Positions 34,678 to 46,474 of a DNA stretch of 64,000 bases are shown here, in pieces. Each line of letters opens with the position of its first letter. The stretch's first letter is position 1. Below the pieces are notes generated by a model. That model was not told where the DNA came from, did not search any database, and saw only the letters and a list, made by a program, of their open reading frames with translations. The position numbers and the translations under genes were made by a program. The stretch is from Cryptomeria japonica (Eukaryota; Streptophyta; Pinopsida; Cupressales; Cupressaceae). The stretch covers positions 658,082,292 to 658,146,291 of the forward strand of contig NC_081414.1 in NCBI RefSeq assembly GCF_030272615.1, written 5' to 3'.

Positions 34678-35052
34678 ATGGTGCGTACGAAGTAGACAGC
34701 CTGGAAATCCGTAGCTAAGTATGCCCATTACTAGAGGGTCAAGAAGGATCCTCCATCTCCTATCAAGTTGGTTTTGGATGATGTCCCTTTTGAAGTGAAA
34801 CCAGTCCCAGAAGAAAGTGTTGTAATACATTCTAAGAAGAATATTCCTATAAAAGAAAAAGAGCCTGAGTTAGAATACTCACCTATAAGGCCAATAGTGA
34901 TCAATTCTGAAGAATCCGAGGAGTATAATCCTCTAAGTGATGATGAATTTGAGGGCTATACCCCTCTGAGTGAGACTGAATCGGAAGGATACACCCCTTT
35001 AAGGCCTAATGAGTCAGAAGAATCCACTCCCCTGACTCCTCCCAATGAGTGA
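34678..35052 (+). pseudogene. G1 small upstream ORF: histone-H3-tail-like N-terminus plus acidic repeats
   Basis: This frame of 125 codons lies 87 bases after the primer site and is separate from gag. Codons 1-11 read M-V-R-T-K-stop-T-A-W-K-S, against M-A-R-T-K-Q-T-A-R-K-S of histone H3. TAG is one C-to-T change from the CAG codon of Q5, and TGG is one from the CGG codon of R8. After codon 11 the similarity stops. From about codon 40 the protein is strongly acidic, with a threefold unit (EEYNPLS, EGYTPLS, EGYTPLR). It ends TGA 35050-35052. A second stop lies at codon 19. I do not know a named family. Function is inferred only: a chromatin-reader decoy or targeting factor. Confidence 0.7.
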
Positions 35053-35321
35053 TGTAACGTGTTACAACACTTCTATAAAAATGTCTTTCCTTCTTTTACC
35101 AAATAAAGATCTATTCCCTTCTATTATCAAACAAAGATGTATTCTCTTATATTATCAAATAAAGATGTCTTTTATTGTATTTTTGAGTTAAAAAATGTGT
35201 ATTTCTTAATGATATCTATATATATTTTGAACCTAACTTGTGTTATAAATTTGAATGAAGTAGATTGAAAATTATTTGATGCTTCTATATTATAAATTTA
35301 TATTGTTTCCCTATAATATTT
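35053..35321 (+). other. G1 leader between small ORF and nested insertion
   Basis: It is AT-rich, with three diverged units of about 30 bp built on TATTATCAAATAAAGATGT, each giving an AATAAA or AACAAA-like string. These could act as polyadenylation signals for the small ORF. The G2 insertion begins after TATTT at 35317-35321. Confidence 0.45.
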
Positions 35322-36730
35322 TGATGCTCTGCAAAATGGAGAAGGTTAGCAAATGACCAACAACACAAGAAACCAGAAAATTGTTAGTGTTAGTCAATCA
35401 AAAACTAATCTAAATAGGCATCTCAAAAGAGACACTAAAATCATACTAATATATCTAACAAACGAAACAAAGATAATGAGGCATCTCCAAATGCCTCTTA
35501 GCATGCTCTTAGTTCCTTCTCCCTTGTTCCTCTCCTCTCCAAGTTCCAAAATAGTGTAGCTCTCAGCAGCTTTTTGCACTATGGATGCTTATGGAGGATT
35601 GAGATTGAAATATTGCTCTAAATGTAAATAAAGAAGCTAATATTAAGCTATTGATACTAAAATGATTTATTTTAACCAAAATGACAATATAGGAGTTTGC
35701 TATGCTAAATGCTCTCTAAAATGCCTATAGGTTAAATGCATACAAGTTTTCAGGATCTGGATTATGAAGAAATGGGCTCTATTTATAGGGAAAATGGAGC
35801 AATGGATGGTTGAGATTGAGAAATCTCAACAAGGGTCAGGTTTGAATGATTTCAAATCCATGTGAGGGCTTTCAACCCAATCCTAGGATGACAAGTGTCA
35901 ATGTGAGATAGGTTGAGAGGGGAGGGAATAAGCATTAAATGCTTGATATGACCTTGGGAGTTAAAGTCAAGGTTAGTTGAATGAATAAACTCTTTATTCA
36001 AAAAATAAAGCTTTTATCCAATGCATAAACTCTTGTGCAAATGTAAAAAGGGATAAATATGGTCAAAGCAATAAATGCTTGGGGGGACAAGTTTGAAATA
36101 ACCATAAATGGTTATGTAAGAGCCATAAATGGTCATGTAAGAGCCATAAATGGTCATGTAAGAGCCATTAGTGGTCTTGGAAGACTTTGGGGGTTAATTT
36201 GTTGAACACACAAAGCATTAAATGTTTTTCAAAGACTTTTGAAGTCTTTGAGAAGTGACTTAATTTTGCTTAGGAATGTGACAATAATTAGGGGATGGAT
36301 TAGGCTAATTAGGAAGGGGTTAGAAGAATCTAGAAGGGGATTAGATTTTGCAAGTGGATTTGGTGGGTGAAGGAAAATAAGATTTTATTAAAAAAAAAAT
36401 TCATTTATTTCAATAAATGTGGGCAAGTTGCATTTGTAGGAAAATGCAAGTGGGGGGGGAATAATGATTTAAATAAATATTTTTATTTAATTTATTTAAA
36501 AGAGGAAAAGGGGATTTTAATTAAATAAATAGATTTTATTTATTTAATTGATTGTGAATTTGATTTAATGAATTAATTAAAATAAATTGAATAATTTATT
36601 TAATTAATAGAAGAATGTTTGGGAATAAATTAATTAAATATTAATTTAATTAACTGATGGCTAGTGGATTTTTAATCAAATAAATAGCGAATATTTATTT
36701 AATTAAGCTGGACAGATTTGTGTGACTACA
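35322..36730 (-). repeat. G2 3' LTR (left copy)
   Basis: It pairs with 49162-50550. It holds one more unit of a 21-bp tandem repeat (AGCCATAAATGGTCATGTAAG, 36.10-36.17 kb) than the other LTR, and a run of TTAATTAA/AAATAAAT words at 36.47-36.71 kb. Confidence 0.95.
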
Positions 36731-36746
36731 TTTGCCCCTCTTTAAG
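36731..36746 (-). other. G2 polypurine tract
   Basis: Minus-strand CTTAAAGAGGGGCAAA sits directly before the TGTAGTCAC start of the 3' LTR. Confidence 0.9.
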
Positions 36747-39204
36747 ATGGTGTGGTTTATCGCGTCGTTTCAAAGAAAGAAAAACTGGTGTGAAGAAAAT
36801 GCCCCATAAAATGTAAATTTAATGGGTGGTATGCCCCCTCGAGAGATGGGCCGAAAATTTTCGAAAAATCGAGTGATCTCTCGAAAAATAATGAAAATTG
36901 GTAGGGTGGTAGAAGAGAAGATTTTAGCAATGCTGGTGAAAGAATGGGAGAAAATGGAGTGAAACGGAGAAACATCAAGCCAGTGAGTACCCTTAGGTCA
37001 TGCAGGAGATACAGTGAAAATGTGGTGGTTGTGCTTTCGAGTGATGCTATATAATTGATCAAAATTGGTTGAACAATCTGGTGCAATTGGTTTAATTGCC
37101 CCGAGCGATTCAAATCATGACAGTTGATGCTAGTTGTTTGCTTGGACAAGATAAAGTCTGAGTAAGTGAATCAAAGTAACCTGATGAGACTTAGACAATT
37201 GATGCAATTGTCCGATGAAGTCAAGGTATATGAAGCAAAAATACTCATTGAGACTTAGACAATTGATGTAATTGTCCATTAGATTGTGTTTGATTGGTTG
37301 ATCAATTGATAGTGTGTGTGGGTGATGGATGGTTGTGGTGAATCATGGCAGCCCCATTGAGACTAGGTCATTATGATAAATGCCTAATGTAGTCTAGGAT
37401 TACCATGATCGATTACCTATTGAGACCCGAAGATACTTGATCAGAGTATCTATTGATAGTCTAGGTGTGTGAGTCGATGTACCTGTGCAGACAGAGTAAC
37501 TTGTTTGGCTTATAGGATGACTTAGGATAGGAAACACAATCCCTCCTATTAGAGATGAATGGTGATGAACATGGCTTGATTGGGTTGATGGGAAACGATG
37601 AAGGGTATGTGATGATGTCGATGATCAAGATAGGGAGGGTGAGGGGGGATTTGATGTTAGATAGAAGATATGGAGGACTAGGACCGAGTCCTATGGAAGA
37701 AGATGAGTAAAATAGAGTATGCATTATTATGACTATGTATGCACGATATGCAGCTATTATGAATGTATGGATGGGTGGAATGCAATGAAATGCAATATAT
37801 ACATATGCGATGAGATGACGATCCATAGTGCTCTATTTTCATCATTGAGCTTTAAAATGTTGTAAGAAAATACAAGCAACTTGACATAAAGATTCAAGAT
37901 GATCAGAGTATTTCTTACATGGATTTGATATAGCAAGTTAATACAAGCAACTTGATATAATGGATCAAGTTGACCTGAGTATTGCTTGCAGAACAGACAA
38001 GGATTATCTTCGTTCATGCATGACTCGGATCGTCCTCCTTGATCTTAGGCTGATCATATCCTGAGACAAGTGCGTACCATACTAAGAGATAAAAACCTTT
38101 ATCCAAATTGGATGAGGGGGGAGGAACCAAAGGAAGAGCAATGTTCCTACAAACAAATAGTATATACATAAAGAATAAAGAATAAGGATCCTTGGTAATG
38201 GTTCATGCTCATATGGTCAAGGTATACGTTGTAGTCAGCAAGCCGTAATGATCTATGACTACATTTGGCATAAGATCACATAGCTTGGTGAACTTCCCAC
38301 GTAGACACCATTAGTACATGCCCCAGAACTTCATCGGAAATAATGCACAAACGATACAAAACAATGCTGAGAGATCCCGATACAAATAAACAAATGATTG
38401 TACTCACAAATCAACCAAGTATTTGATAGCTTAACATAATTTTCTTGTCAAAGAAAATGTCACTTTTGTCTTTGTTTTGGTAAGGAAGGATGCATCCTTG
38501 TTAAAGACAATTTCCGATTTTGTTGATGTTGATTGTGTGGTTTGATTGGTAAATGGTCATTGTGTGAGTATTATGTCAATGTTTGTTTTGTATCTACGCG
38601 GATGAGTATGTACAAAGTGTTTGCCATGTTTTTGTGTGATTTTTGATGTTTTTGGATTTTGAATTGTTTTGAATGTTTTTGGATTTTGTGAGAAATTTTT
38701 GAATGTTTTTGGTTTTTGAATTGTTTTGAATGTTTTTGGATTTGTGAGACATTTTTGAATGTTTTTGGTTTTTGAATTGTTTTGAATGTTTTTGGATTTT
38801 GTGAAATAGTTTTGAATGTTTTACCCAATGAATCACCAGTAATGTAGAATCCACTTCCACCAACTAGATTTAAGGGCATTGCCCCCAAGTGTAGACATGA
38901 CTATGACAAAGCGAGATGCAAGATGCATGAAGTACTTTCTTTGATTACAGATCAAATAACAAGCCATGGTTTAGATGGATGGATGTATGTATGTATGAAT
39001 GTGATCGCGACGAGCCTGAAAGATACTAGAGCCATTGTTTTTACAAGTGGCGCCTGTTTGCCAGGTTTTCACCATCGCACTTACCCAAGGTGCCACCGAA
39101 GTGGTTGTTCACCGTTTGGATACATGATTTTTTTTACTTTTTTGAATGTTTTTGTATTTCTTCAGGACATTTTTCTGAATGTTTTTGGTATTTTCTGGCA
39201 TGCA
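36747..39204 (-). other. G2 long 3' untranslated region
   Basis: About 2.4 kb between integrase and purine tract has no supported gene. It includes a minisatellite near 38.7 kb and repeated CAATTGATG / GAGACTTAGACAATTGATG words at 37.18-37.28 kb. Long, repeat-rich 3' regions are common in the Tat/Ogre lineage. Confidence 0.7.
38642..38822 (-). repeat. Minisatellite in the G2 3' region
   Basis: Three units of about 60 bp are built from the word GAATGTTTTTGG alternating with ATTTTGTGAGA and TTTTTGAATTGTTTT segments. Two further GAATGTTTTTG words lie at 39.14-39.19 kb. The repeat creates spurious Lys/Ser/Phe-rich frames on the minus strand. Confidence 0.9.
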
Positions 39205-40512
39205 GGGGAGCCTGATGCTCTGTACAGCTTAGGTATAAAACCATTTGAGGTGCATGTGTTGATTAGATCTGCGAGCGGTTCTCCTTCTGATGTAGCCAAC
39301 TGATATGCCCCGGACCCGAATACAGCAATGACAACATATGGGCCCAGCCAGTTTGATTCAAACTTGCCCTAATGTTCTCTGTTTGGTTGGTTGCGAGGAT
39401 TCTCTCGGAGAACAAGATCACCTACCTCAAATTTATGAGATCTAACTCGATGATTGTAGCTTCTACTCATGCGCTGTTGATAGGCTTTGAGGTGATTGTA
39501 TGCAGCTTGTTGCTTCTCATCGAGTAACTCTTAAGTCTTGGAGGCGTGAGACTCTGTATGCTTCATCATCTCTTAGATTGTGCAAGGAAACCCATAGTGA
39601 TGGTATCTCAACCTCAATAGGTAAGATAGCTTCGGCACCATAGACCAATGAGTAGGGAGTTGCGCCTGTAGGGGTTCGAAGTTCGATATGCCCATAGTGC
39701 TGGATTCAATTGAACATGCCAATCACAACCGGCATCATTGATTGTCTTCTTTAGGATCCTCAATATATTTTTATTGGATGCTTCGGCCTGACCATTGCCT
39801 TGTGGGTAGTAGGGAGTGGAAAAGCGGTGTTGGATATGAAATTTCTCACAGAGTTCATGAACATCCTGATTTTTGAAAGGAAGACCATTGTCTGTGATGA
39901 TGGACATGGGCACACCATACCGGAAAATGATGTAGTTGAGGATGAATGAGGCGATCTGCTTGCCGGTGACTTGGGTAAGTGGAACAGCTTTGATCCACTT
40001 TGTGAAATATTCGGTGGCGGTAATAATGAATTTATGGCCGTTGGATGAAGATGGATGAACCTTACCCACAAGGTCAAGGCCCCATTGACAAAAAGGCCAT
40101 GGTGTTGTGATTGGTTGTAGTTCCTGGACTGGTGCATGTATTAGGTCACCATGAACTTAACATTTCTTGATTTTCTGACAAAGTAGTAGGAATCTTTTTC
40201 CATAGATGGCCAATAGTATCCATTGCACAGGAGTTTCTTGGCTAGTGACGGACCACTCGAGTGAGTCCCGCAAATTCCTTCACGGACTTCTTCCAAAGCC
40301 TTTGTTATCTCACCTTGTTCCAAACATTGAAGGAGAGTACCATCAAGACTGCGTCGGTATAGGGTTTCAGCAATAATGGTATATCGAGCAGTTTGGCAAA
40401 TGAAGGTTTTACGTTGGTTATTTGATTGGTTGGGAGGAAGGGTGTGATCATGGAGGTAGGTGTAGAATTCACCATACCATGGGGATTCAGAACCGACAAG
40501 GCGACATATCAT
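39205..40512 (-). pseudogene. G2 integrase
   Basis: From 40512 down, EVREGICGTHSSGPSLAKKL is the zinc-binding region with His-to-Arg and Cys-to-Ser changes. A 1-bp frameshift lies near 40.14 kb. Then WGLDLVGKVHP (first catalytic Asp), IITDNGLPFKNQD (second Asp) and YYPQGNGQAEASNKNIL (Glu) form a complete D,D,E set, followed by PALWAYRTS. The C-terminal part continues in another frame to about 39.2 kb (DEKQQAAYNHLKAYQQRM, GDLVLREN, LGPYVVIAV, GAYQL). It joins element DNA to the host chromosome. No chromodomain follows. Confidence 0.88.
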
Positions 40513-41061
40513 TTTGGATTCAGGGATATCATAAGCGGGGATCCAAAGCTATTCTACCAAGAACTCATAGCATGTTGAATTATGTGGAAGATCTAGGAGA
40601 GATGCGATGGTAGCCATAGCATCAGCAGCTTGATTCTGATCTCTTGGTATCTGCTCAAAAGTGATAGTGGTAAATGATGTCTTTAGATTGTTCACCATTT
40701 GCTTATATGGCATGAGTTTATCATCCTTGGTCTGATATTCATATGTTGCTTGTCGAATGACTAGTTGGGAGTCGCCATATACTTACAGTTCTTGTAATTT
40801 CCATTGTATGGCTAACCTGAGTCCTGTGATCAAGGCCTCATACTCTGCGATTTTGTTGGTGCATGGAAATGTGAGCCTGTAAGACTTCGGGATGTTCTCA
40901 CCTTGAGGTGTGATAAATAGAATGCCTGCCCCCGAGCCATGTCTAGTGTACGAACCATCAAAGTATAATTTCCATGGTTGTGTTGTTGTGATCATGAATA
41001 TCTCTTCATCTAGAAAATTGGAAATGAGAGGATGATCGCCTATGAGAGATGCGTCGGCCAA
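40513..41061 (-). pseudogene. G2 second RNase H (archaeal-type)
   Basis: WKLYFDGSYTRHGSGAGILF, AEYEALITGLRLA and VYGDSQLVIRQ in the same frame form an archaeal-type RNase H with its Asp, Glu and Asp residues. This extra domain after the normal RNase H is a hallmark of Tat-lineage Gypsy elements. A stop at the end of LQEL separates the parts. The downstream stretch links to the integrase. Confidence 0.85.
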
Positions 41062-42968
41062 CTGATCTGCAATAACCTACCCTTTGATAGCTTTACGATC
41101 GACATACGCGATGTCAAATTCACTTAGAATCATCACCCATTTGGCCAAGCGGCCTTTCAATGCTGAGTAAATATTTGAGTGGATCAATCTTTGCAATGAG
41201 TTGTACTTTGTGTGTTAACAGATAGTGCCTCAGTTTAGTGGCTGCTAAGATTACTGCTAGGCAAGCTCACTCAATAGGCATGTAATTGAGTTCATAGCCC
41301 ACCAGTGTGTGAGAGATGTAGTAAAAAACACACTCTTTTCCTTCTACATTATGTTGTGCCAGTAGTACACCCAATGTTGTACTTGTTGCTGAGATATAGA
41401 GTAACAACGGTCTACTTGGATCTGGTGGCATCAGCAATGGCAGATTCATGAGATAGTCTTTAAGTGTTTGAAATGCTTGCTAGCATCGGGCATCCCACTG
41501 AAAGCGGATGTTCTTGTGTAGCAGGTGTGTGAATGGGTGACACTTATTAGCCAATTGTGCAATGAATCTTTGGATGGATTGAAATTGCCCTTGTAATGTC
41601 CTTAGTTGACTAATATTCTTTGGTGGTGGCATGTCCATGATTTCTTTTACCTTTGCTTGAGACAATGTATCCTAGAAGCTTCCCGGAGGTTACTCCAAAG
41701 ACACATTTCTTTGGGTTGAGTCGAACATGGTATTGTTCCAGTCTATCAAAGATTTTATCTAAGACGTGGAGATGCCCTTCTCTAGTGAGTGATTTTGCTA
41801 GTAAGTCATCCACATAATCTTCCATCATAGTATGCATCATGTCATGGAAGATGGTGTTCATTGCTCTTTGATAGGTTGCTCCTGAATTCTTGAGACCGAA
41901 AGGCATGACATTCCAACAATATGTGCCCCATGGATAGGTGAAGGCTGTCTTATGTTGATCTTCTAGTGTGATCTTTATCTGATTGTATCCTAAAAAACCA
42001 TCGATGAGTGAAAGCATGGCATGTCCTACTGTCAGATCCACTATGATGTCGATATTTGGAAGGGGGAAGTCATCCTTAGGATAGGCTTTATTCAGATCTC
42101 TGAAGTCAGTACAAATGCGGATGCCCCCTTTTGGTTTGCCAACAGGAACAATGTTGGAGATCCATTCTACATAATCAATTGGTCTAATGAAACCAACATC
42201 TAGGAGTTTCTTGAGTTCTGTTTTGACTAGCATTGCAATTTAAGGATGCATCTTACGAAGCTTCTGCTTGACAGGTTTGGCTCCTTCTGCTATGGTTAGG
42301 TGATGCATGACTAAATCAGGATCAAGCCCAGGCATGTCTGCATATGACCATGCAAAGTTGATCTGACGTTGTCGAAAGAATTCTATAAATTTAGGTTGTT
42401 CCTCTGGAGTGAGAAGAGATGCCAGATGTATGATATGAGGATTTTCAGGAGTCCCCACATTGTATTCTTTGGTTTCCTCGATGAGAATCGTTGATCATTC
42501 CTGTTGTGCATTAGTAGGGAGAATGTCAAACCCTTCATCCTCAAGCGCCTCAGAGAGGTTTTCACCATTGGATACGCTCTTTCTTTTTACTTTTGTTGGA
42601 TCAAATAGTGCCACAATGTGGTTTTCACTAGAAGATCCATGTTTTATTGTTATATTTTTGCAGCTGAAAGGTTTGGCATCCACCTCAAAGTATGTTGCAC
42701 TATTAAGTTCAATGGTGAATCCAGCTTTGTGATCCCCGCTTGGTAGGTTATCCCTTAATTCCAAAAAGTCAATGATGGCCTCATCATTTTGGAAGAAGTC
42801 AAGGCATGGGGAATTTGGTTGGTTCCATTCGATGAGTTTAGGGTGGATAATGGGCATTACTTCATCGATTAGGTTAAGTGCATTAGATGTATCAGTGAGG
42901 GTTAAGACGTTATGGTGAAGGTCATTAATGGTACTCTCCCTATCAGAATCAGGCGTAGGATGAGACAT
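41062..42968 (-). pseudogene. G2 reverse transcriptase and first RNase H
   Basis: A linker from 42968 (MSHPTPDSDREST) leads to the RT. RT motifs are LLDVGFIRPIDYVEWISNIV, GGIRICTDFRDLNKAYPKDD, LSLIDGFLGYNQI, MPFGLKNSGATYQRAMN and MEDYVDDLLAKS, with the catalytic Asp residues intact. A frameshift lies near 41.65 kb. RNase H follows, with AFQTLKDYLMNLPLL, LYISATSTTLGVLL and GYELNYMPIE; its first Asp position reads Ser (YISATS). In intact elements these domains copy RNA into DNA inside the particle. Stops occur at 42495, 42240 and elsewhere. Confidence 0.9.
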
Positions 42969-43141
42969 AGGGTCTGTGGAAGATGTTTCCAGTTTAGGAA
43001 CCCAAGTGGTCTTTATCTATGCTTCTCTATAAACAGGGATGTCTTTGCGTGGTGGAGGTGGAGGTGTGTCTTCCTCATCTGAAGTGTTAAGTTGTACAGA
43101 ATCAAATTCCCACTCATGTGAGTCGGTCTCTGAGTCACTTT

Positions 43142-44699
43142 CTAGCATCCGATTACTATACCATACTGGATGTCTTTTGAGTTAAATACTGTAGGTGTGA
43201 TCGGTGTTGCAGGAAGGTTGATGGGGATAAAAGAATATGGTATAGGGAGTATCGGCAATGTTGACTCAGTGGCTTTGGCTGGAGTTGTTGCTGCCATAAA
43301 TGTTGTTGCGGGCTTTGATACAGTTGCTGCTGCTAATGGTACTATGGATGTAATGGCTGTTGCGGATGGGATTACTGGTTTGATTGGTGGGATGATTGGT
43401 ATTGTAGATGGTGGTGTTGGGATTTTGAGCTTTGGTGGGGCAGTTGTGATGGTGCTTGAGGCTACTTTGATAATGAAAGGTGTCCTTTTTGTAGTAGGCT
43501 GATATAATGGTTTGTTGGGTTTTCCTTTGAATTTGAGTTTAGGAAATATCTCTTTTTCAAAGCCTAGGCTTGTATTATCTTTGGGCTTTAATTCTGGCAG
43601 CAGGGGTTCATGTCGTCCTTGTTTGCAATATCCCAAAGCACTCTGACCATCATACCCCATTCTTTGCATAATGAGGAGACCTTTGCCATATTGATCTGTA
43701 GGAAGTTTAACTTGCGGTATATCAGTGGTGATGGGATCTTTATAGATCCAGTCCGCCAAGTCCTCATCTTGGGTTTCTTCTTCTTGACTTTTTCCAAGGA
43801 TGAAAGGCGTTAAAGCACATGTAGGAGTTTTTAGTGGTTGCTGGAGTAACTGTTGTGGTTTACCATGTGTTCGAGGAGAAGTGGGCATTTGTCCCACACA
43901 AAAGAGTTGACTCAAGTTGTATTCCCCAGGACCTTCCTCTACTATCTTCATTTTAAGCTTTTCTTGCTTTGGTATAGTGGTGTTCGAACTGGCAAGAGAG
44001 GCAACACTTATATATGATGTGGAGGAAATGGCTTCTCTATTATTAGGAACAGTAACCTCTGGTTGATGACTGATATTATGACAGTACGCAAAGGGATTTG
44101 CATCGCCCAGGATTGTGATCTCTACACTGTTATGTGGGAACTTGATACATTGATGGTAGGTAGATGGAACAGCTTGCATGGCATGTATCCAAGGTCTTCC
44201 TAACAATAGATTATATGGTAGAGCAAGGTCCAAAACCTGACAGATGATGTGCTTTACCACAGGGCCCACTCGGATTGGTAGTACCACAGCTCCTTTGGAG
44301 GAATGCTCCGCATCGTCATAGGCTTTGATTGTGATCTTCTTACAAGGATCCACTAATTCTATTGCATATCCCAATGTTGTGACCAACTATAGTGTACAAA
44401 TATTCAGGCCTACTCCATTATCGATCAAGACTCGCTTGATCCTATGCTAGTTGATAAAGCCTTCAATGTGTAGCGAAGCATTATGAGGTTGTTGGAAGGA
44501 AGAGTTGTCACTTTCGGAAAAAGTGAGACAAGGTGATGACTTTAGACTTCCAACCATGGCTTGAAATTGGTCTGTATTCAAATTTGCAGGGACTGACACC
44601 TCTTGGAGTGCTTGATCTAAGATAGTTTTATGAGATGGCGATAGGTGCAAAAGCTCTAAAATGGATATAAGCGCAGGGGTTTTGTCTAATTGTTCCACA
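43142..44699 (-). pseudogene. G2 protease and G-patch region
   Basis: Starting from 44698 (MEQLDKTPALISILELL), the frame passes one stop and reaches RVLIDNGVGLNICTL, the protease active site; D-N-G in place of D-T/S-G is usual in this lineage. LPYNLLLGRPWIHAM follows, the flap/strand region. A G-patch lies at about 43.72-43.58 kb (GKGLLIMQRMGYDGQSALG, then LGFE), an RNA-binding module seen in Tat-type polyproteins. The segment ends in a low-complexity Pro/Thr/Ala/Ile stretch to the stop at 43142; the Gly/Val-rich frame on the opposite strand is its shadow. Confidence 0.85.
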
Positions 44700-46474
44700 A
44701 GATTGTACTGCTTTGGGATGGAGGTGGTACCTTGTGGAGCTGCCTTTATGGTGACCTTACCATGATGTGTAACAACATTGCAATTTGAGTTGGGATTCTT
44801 GAAGGTTATAGTTGCAACTAGTTCCCTGGCATCATATAGGTGATTTACAGTGTAATTATATGTAGCCTGCGTATAATCTATGGTATCAGTGCCACACCTG
44901 GAAGTGGAAGGACCCCTTTGATCTTATGATGGAAGTGGATTTTTTAACATCAGATGATCATTGTTTGTTGTTTTTGGGTCATGTCCTTCGATTTCAATTT
45001 CACCTCGGTCAATAAGATCCTAAATAAGATCTTTTAATCGGTGAAAATTACTTGTCTTATGTCCTCTCCCTTGGTGGAAATCACAGTGTTCAGTATCTCT
45101 CCACCGTGCAGGTTTGACCTGAGGCTCATAGTTTGATGTTTTAGGGAGAGTGACCAAATTTTGAGAAATGAGTTGTCGCAATACTATTTCAATGGGTTCC
45201 CCTAAGGGAGTGTATGTGCATTTTTGTTTTTGCTGACGAGGTCTTGGTTCATCATGAGATGTGATGCGACTTTGATTCAAAGGAACATTTGTGTTGTTCT
45301 GAGGTGGAGGATTTTGTCCTGCAAACCAAACTACCAGTTGTGCATGTTGGATAGTCCGGGCATCCACAACCCCATCGTTGATGATATTCTTGTTTTTATT
45401 CCAGAAGTTTGGTTTATCGCTATTGAAGCGTGGGCGAGGACCATCCTTTAGTTCATTATAGATTTTGATGAGTCCTTTCTTGATGAGGGCCCGTTCACAT
45501 TTCAAACCCTTGGTGATCATATCATTAAAAGAGTCTGTGTCTTTGACATCCAGGTGAAATTCCATTTCTTCATTTAAGTTGGAAATGAATATTTCCACTA
45601 GTTCTCATTCAGGTAACTGAAGAGAACGTCTACTAGACATTTGATGCCATCGTTGCAGGAATACTGAGAATAGTTCACCTGGTTTTTGTTTGGTGTTGCA
45701 CAGATCAGCCATGGTGATGTCGCGTTCAATATTATGGGAGTAATGAGCGAGGAATTTCTGGATAAGTTCCTCAAATGTTCTAATGCCACCTGATAGTCGG
45801 GAAAACCATGATGTGGTTGTTCCTCCCAAGCTTTGGGGAAAAAGGTGCATTAGGTATGTGTCTTCATATGCCACTTTGAGGCAAGCGGAATGAAATTATC
45901 TGACATGATCGTGGGGATCTCCTTTTCCTCTATATTTTTTGAATTTGGGTGTTTTGAATCCTCGTGGAAAGGGTGGCATATAAAGATTCCTATCAAAAGG
46001 ATAAGGACAGATGTCATTGAGTGAGAATTGGTTAGTTTTGACACCACTATGAAGTTGTTGGGCGAGATTCTCAACTTGTTGCTGCAACATCTCCATTACA
46101 GTTGGAGGAGGAGGTGGTGGGTTACCTCAAGGAATGTTATATTTGATGGGATCTCTACCTCTTTCCTCTTCATGGTGACTTTGTCTTTTTGATCCTTGTC
46201 TTAATTGGGCAAGATCAAAGTCAGAGGGGAGTTTTGCTCCTTCTTGAGTGAGTTTTAAGAAGTGAGCATCCACATTGCTCCTAAGTATTTCGTCAAATAG
46301 TTTGTTAAAGAGAGGGTTATGCTGGGCCCTTTCTATTGTTGTAGGAGTAGGAGTACTGGGGTTTTCATCATTCGCATTTCCTCCAAGTGCTTCTTGAAAT
46401 TCATTGAGATTTTCCTCTTCTTCTTCTTCCATTTCTATTTCTCATTGCCTTGACTGTGATCGGGTTTGAGCCAT
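44700..46474 (-). pseudogene. G2 gag
   Basis: The ATG at 46474 gives MAQTRSQSRQ, a stop, then an acidic run and a single frame down to 44700. Stops lie near 46443, 46127, 45896, 45605 and 45020 but there is no frameshift. Retrotransposon Gag core motifs are FKKYRGKGDPHDHVR, MHLFPQSLGGTTTSWFSRL, FLAHYSHNIERDITMADL and KQKPGELFSVFLQRWHQM. A knuckle-like element CDFHQGRGHKTSNFHRL near 45.05 kb has Phe where the last Cys is expected. It forms the particle shell in active relatives. Confidence 0.88.

Noticed and set aside
34678-35052. A captured histone H3 gene
   Set aside because: Similarity ends after about ten residues and no histone fold follows.
35353-35559. A 68-codon frame repeated at 49193-49399
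   Set aside because: Same reason: it lies in the duplicated G2 LTRs.
38571-38888. Lys/Ser/Phe-rich repetitive frames
   Set aside because: They are translations of the GAATGTTTTTGG minisatellite.
43170-43502. Plus-strand Gly/Val/Ala-rich frame of 110 codons
   Set aside because: Antisense shadow of the Pro/Thr/Ala-rich linker at the end of the G2 protease/G-patch frame.
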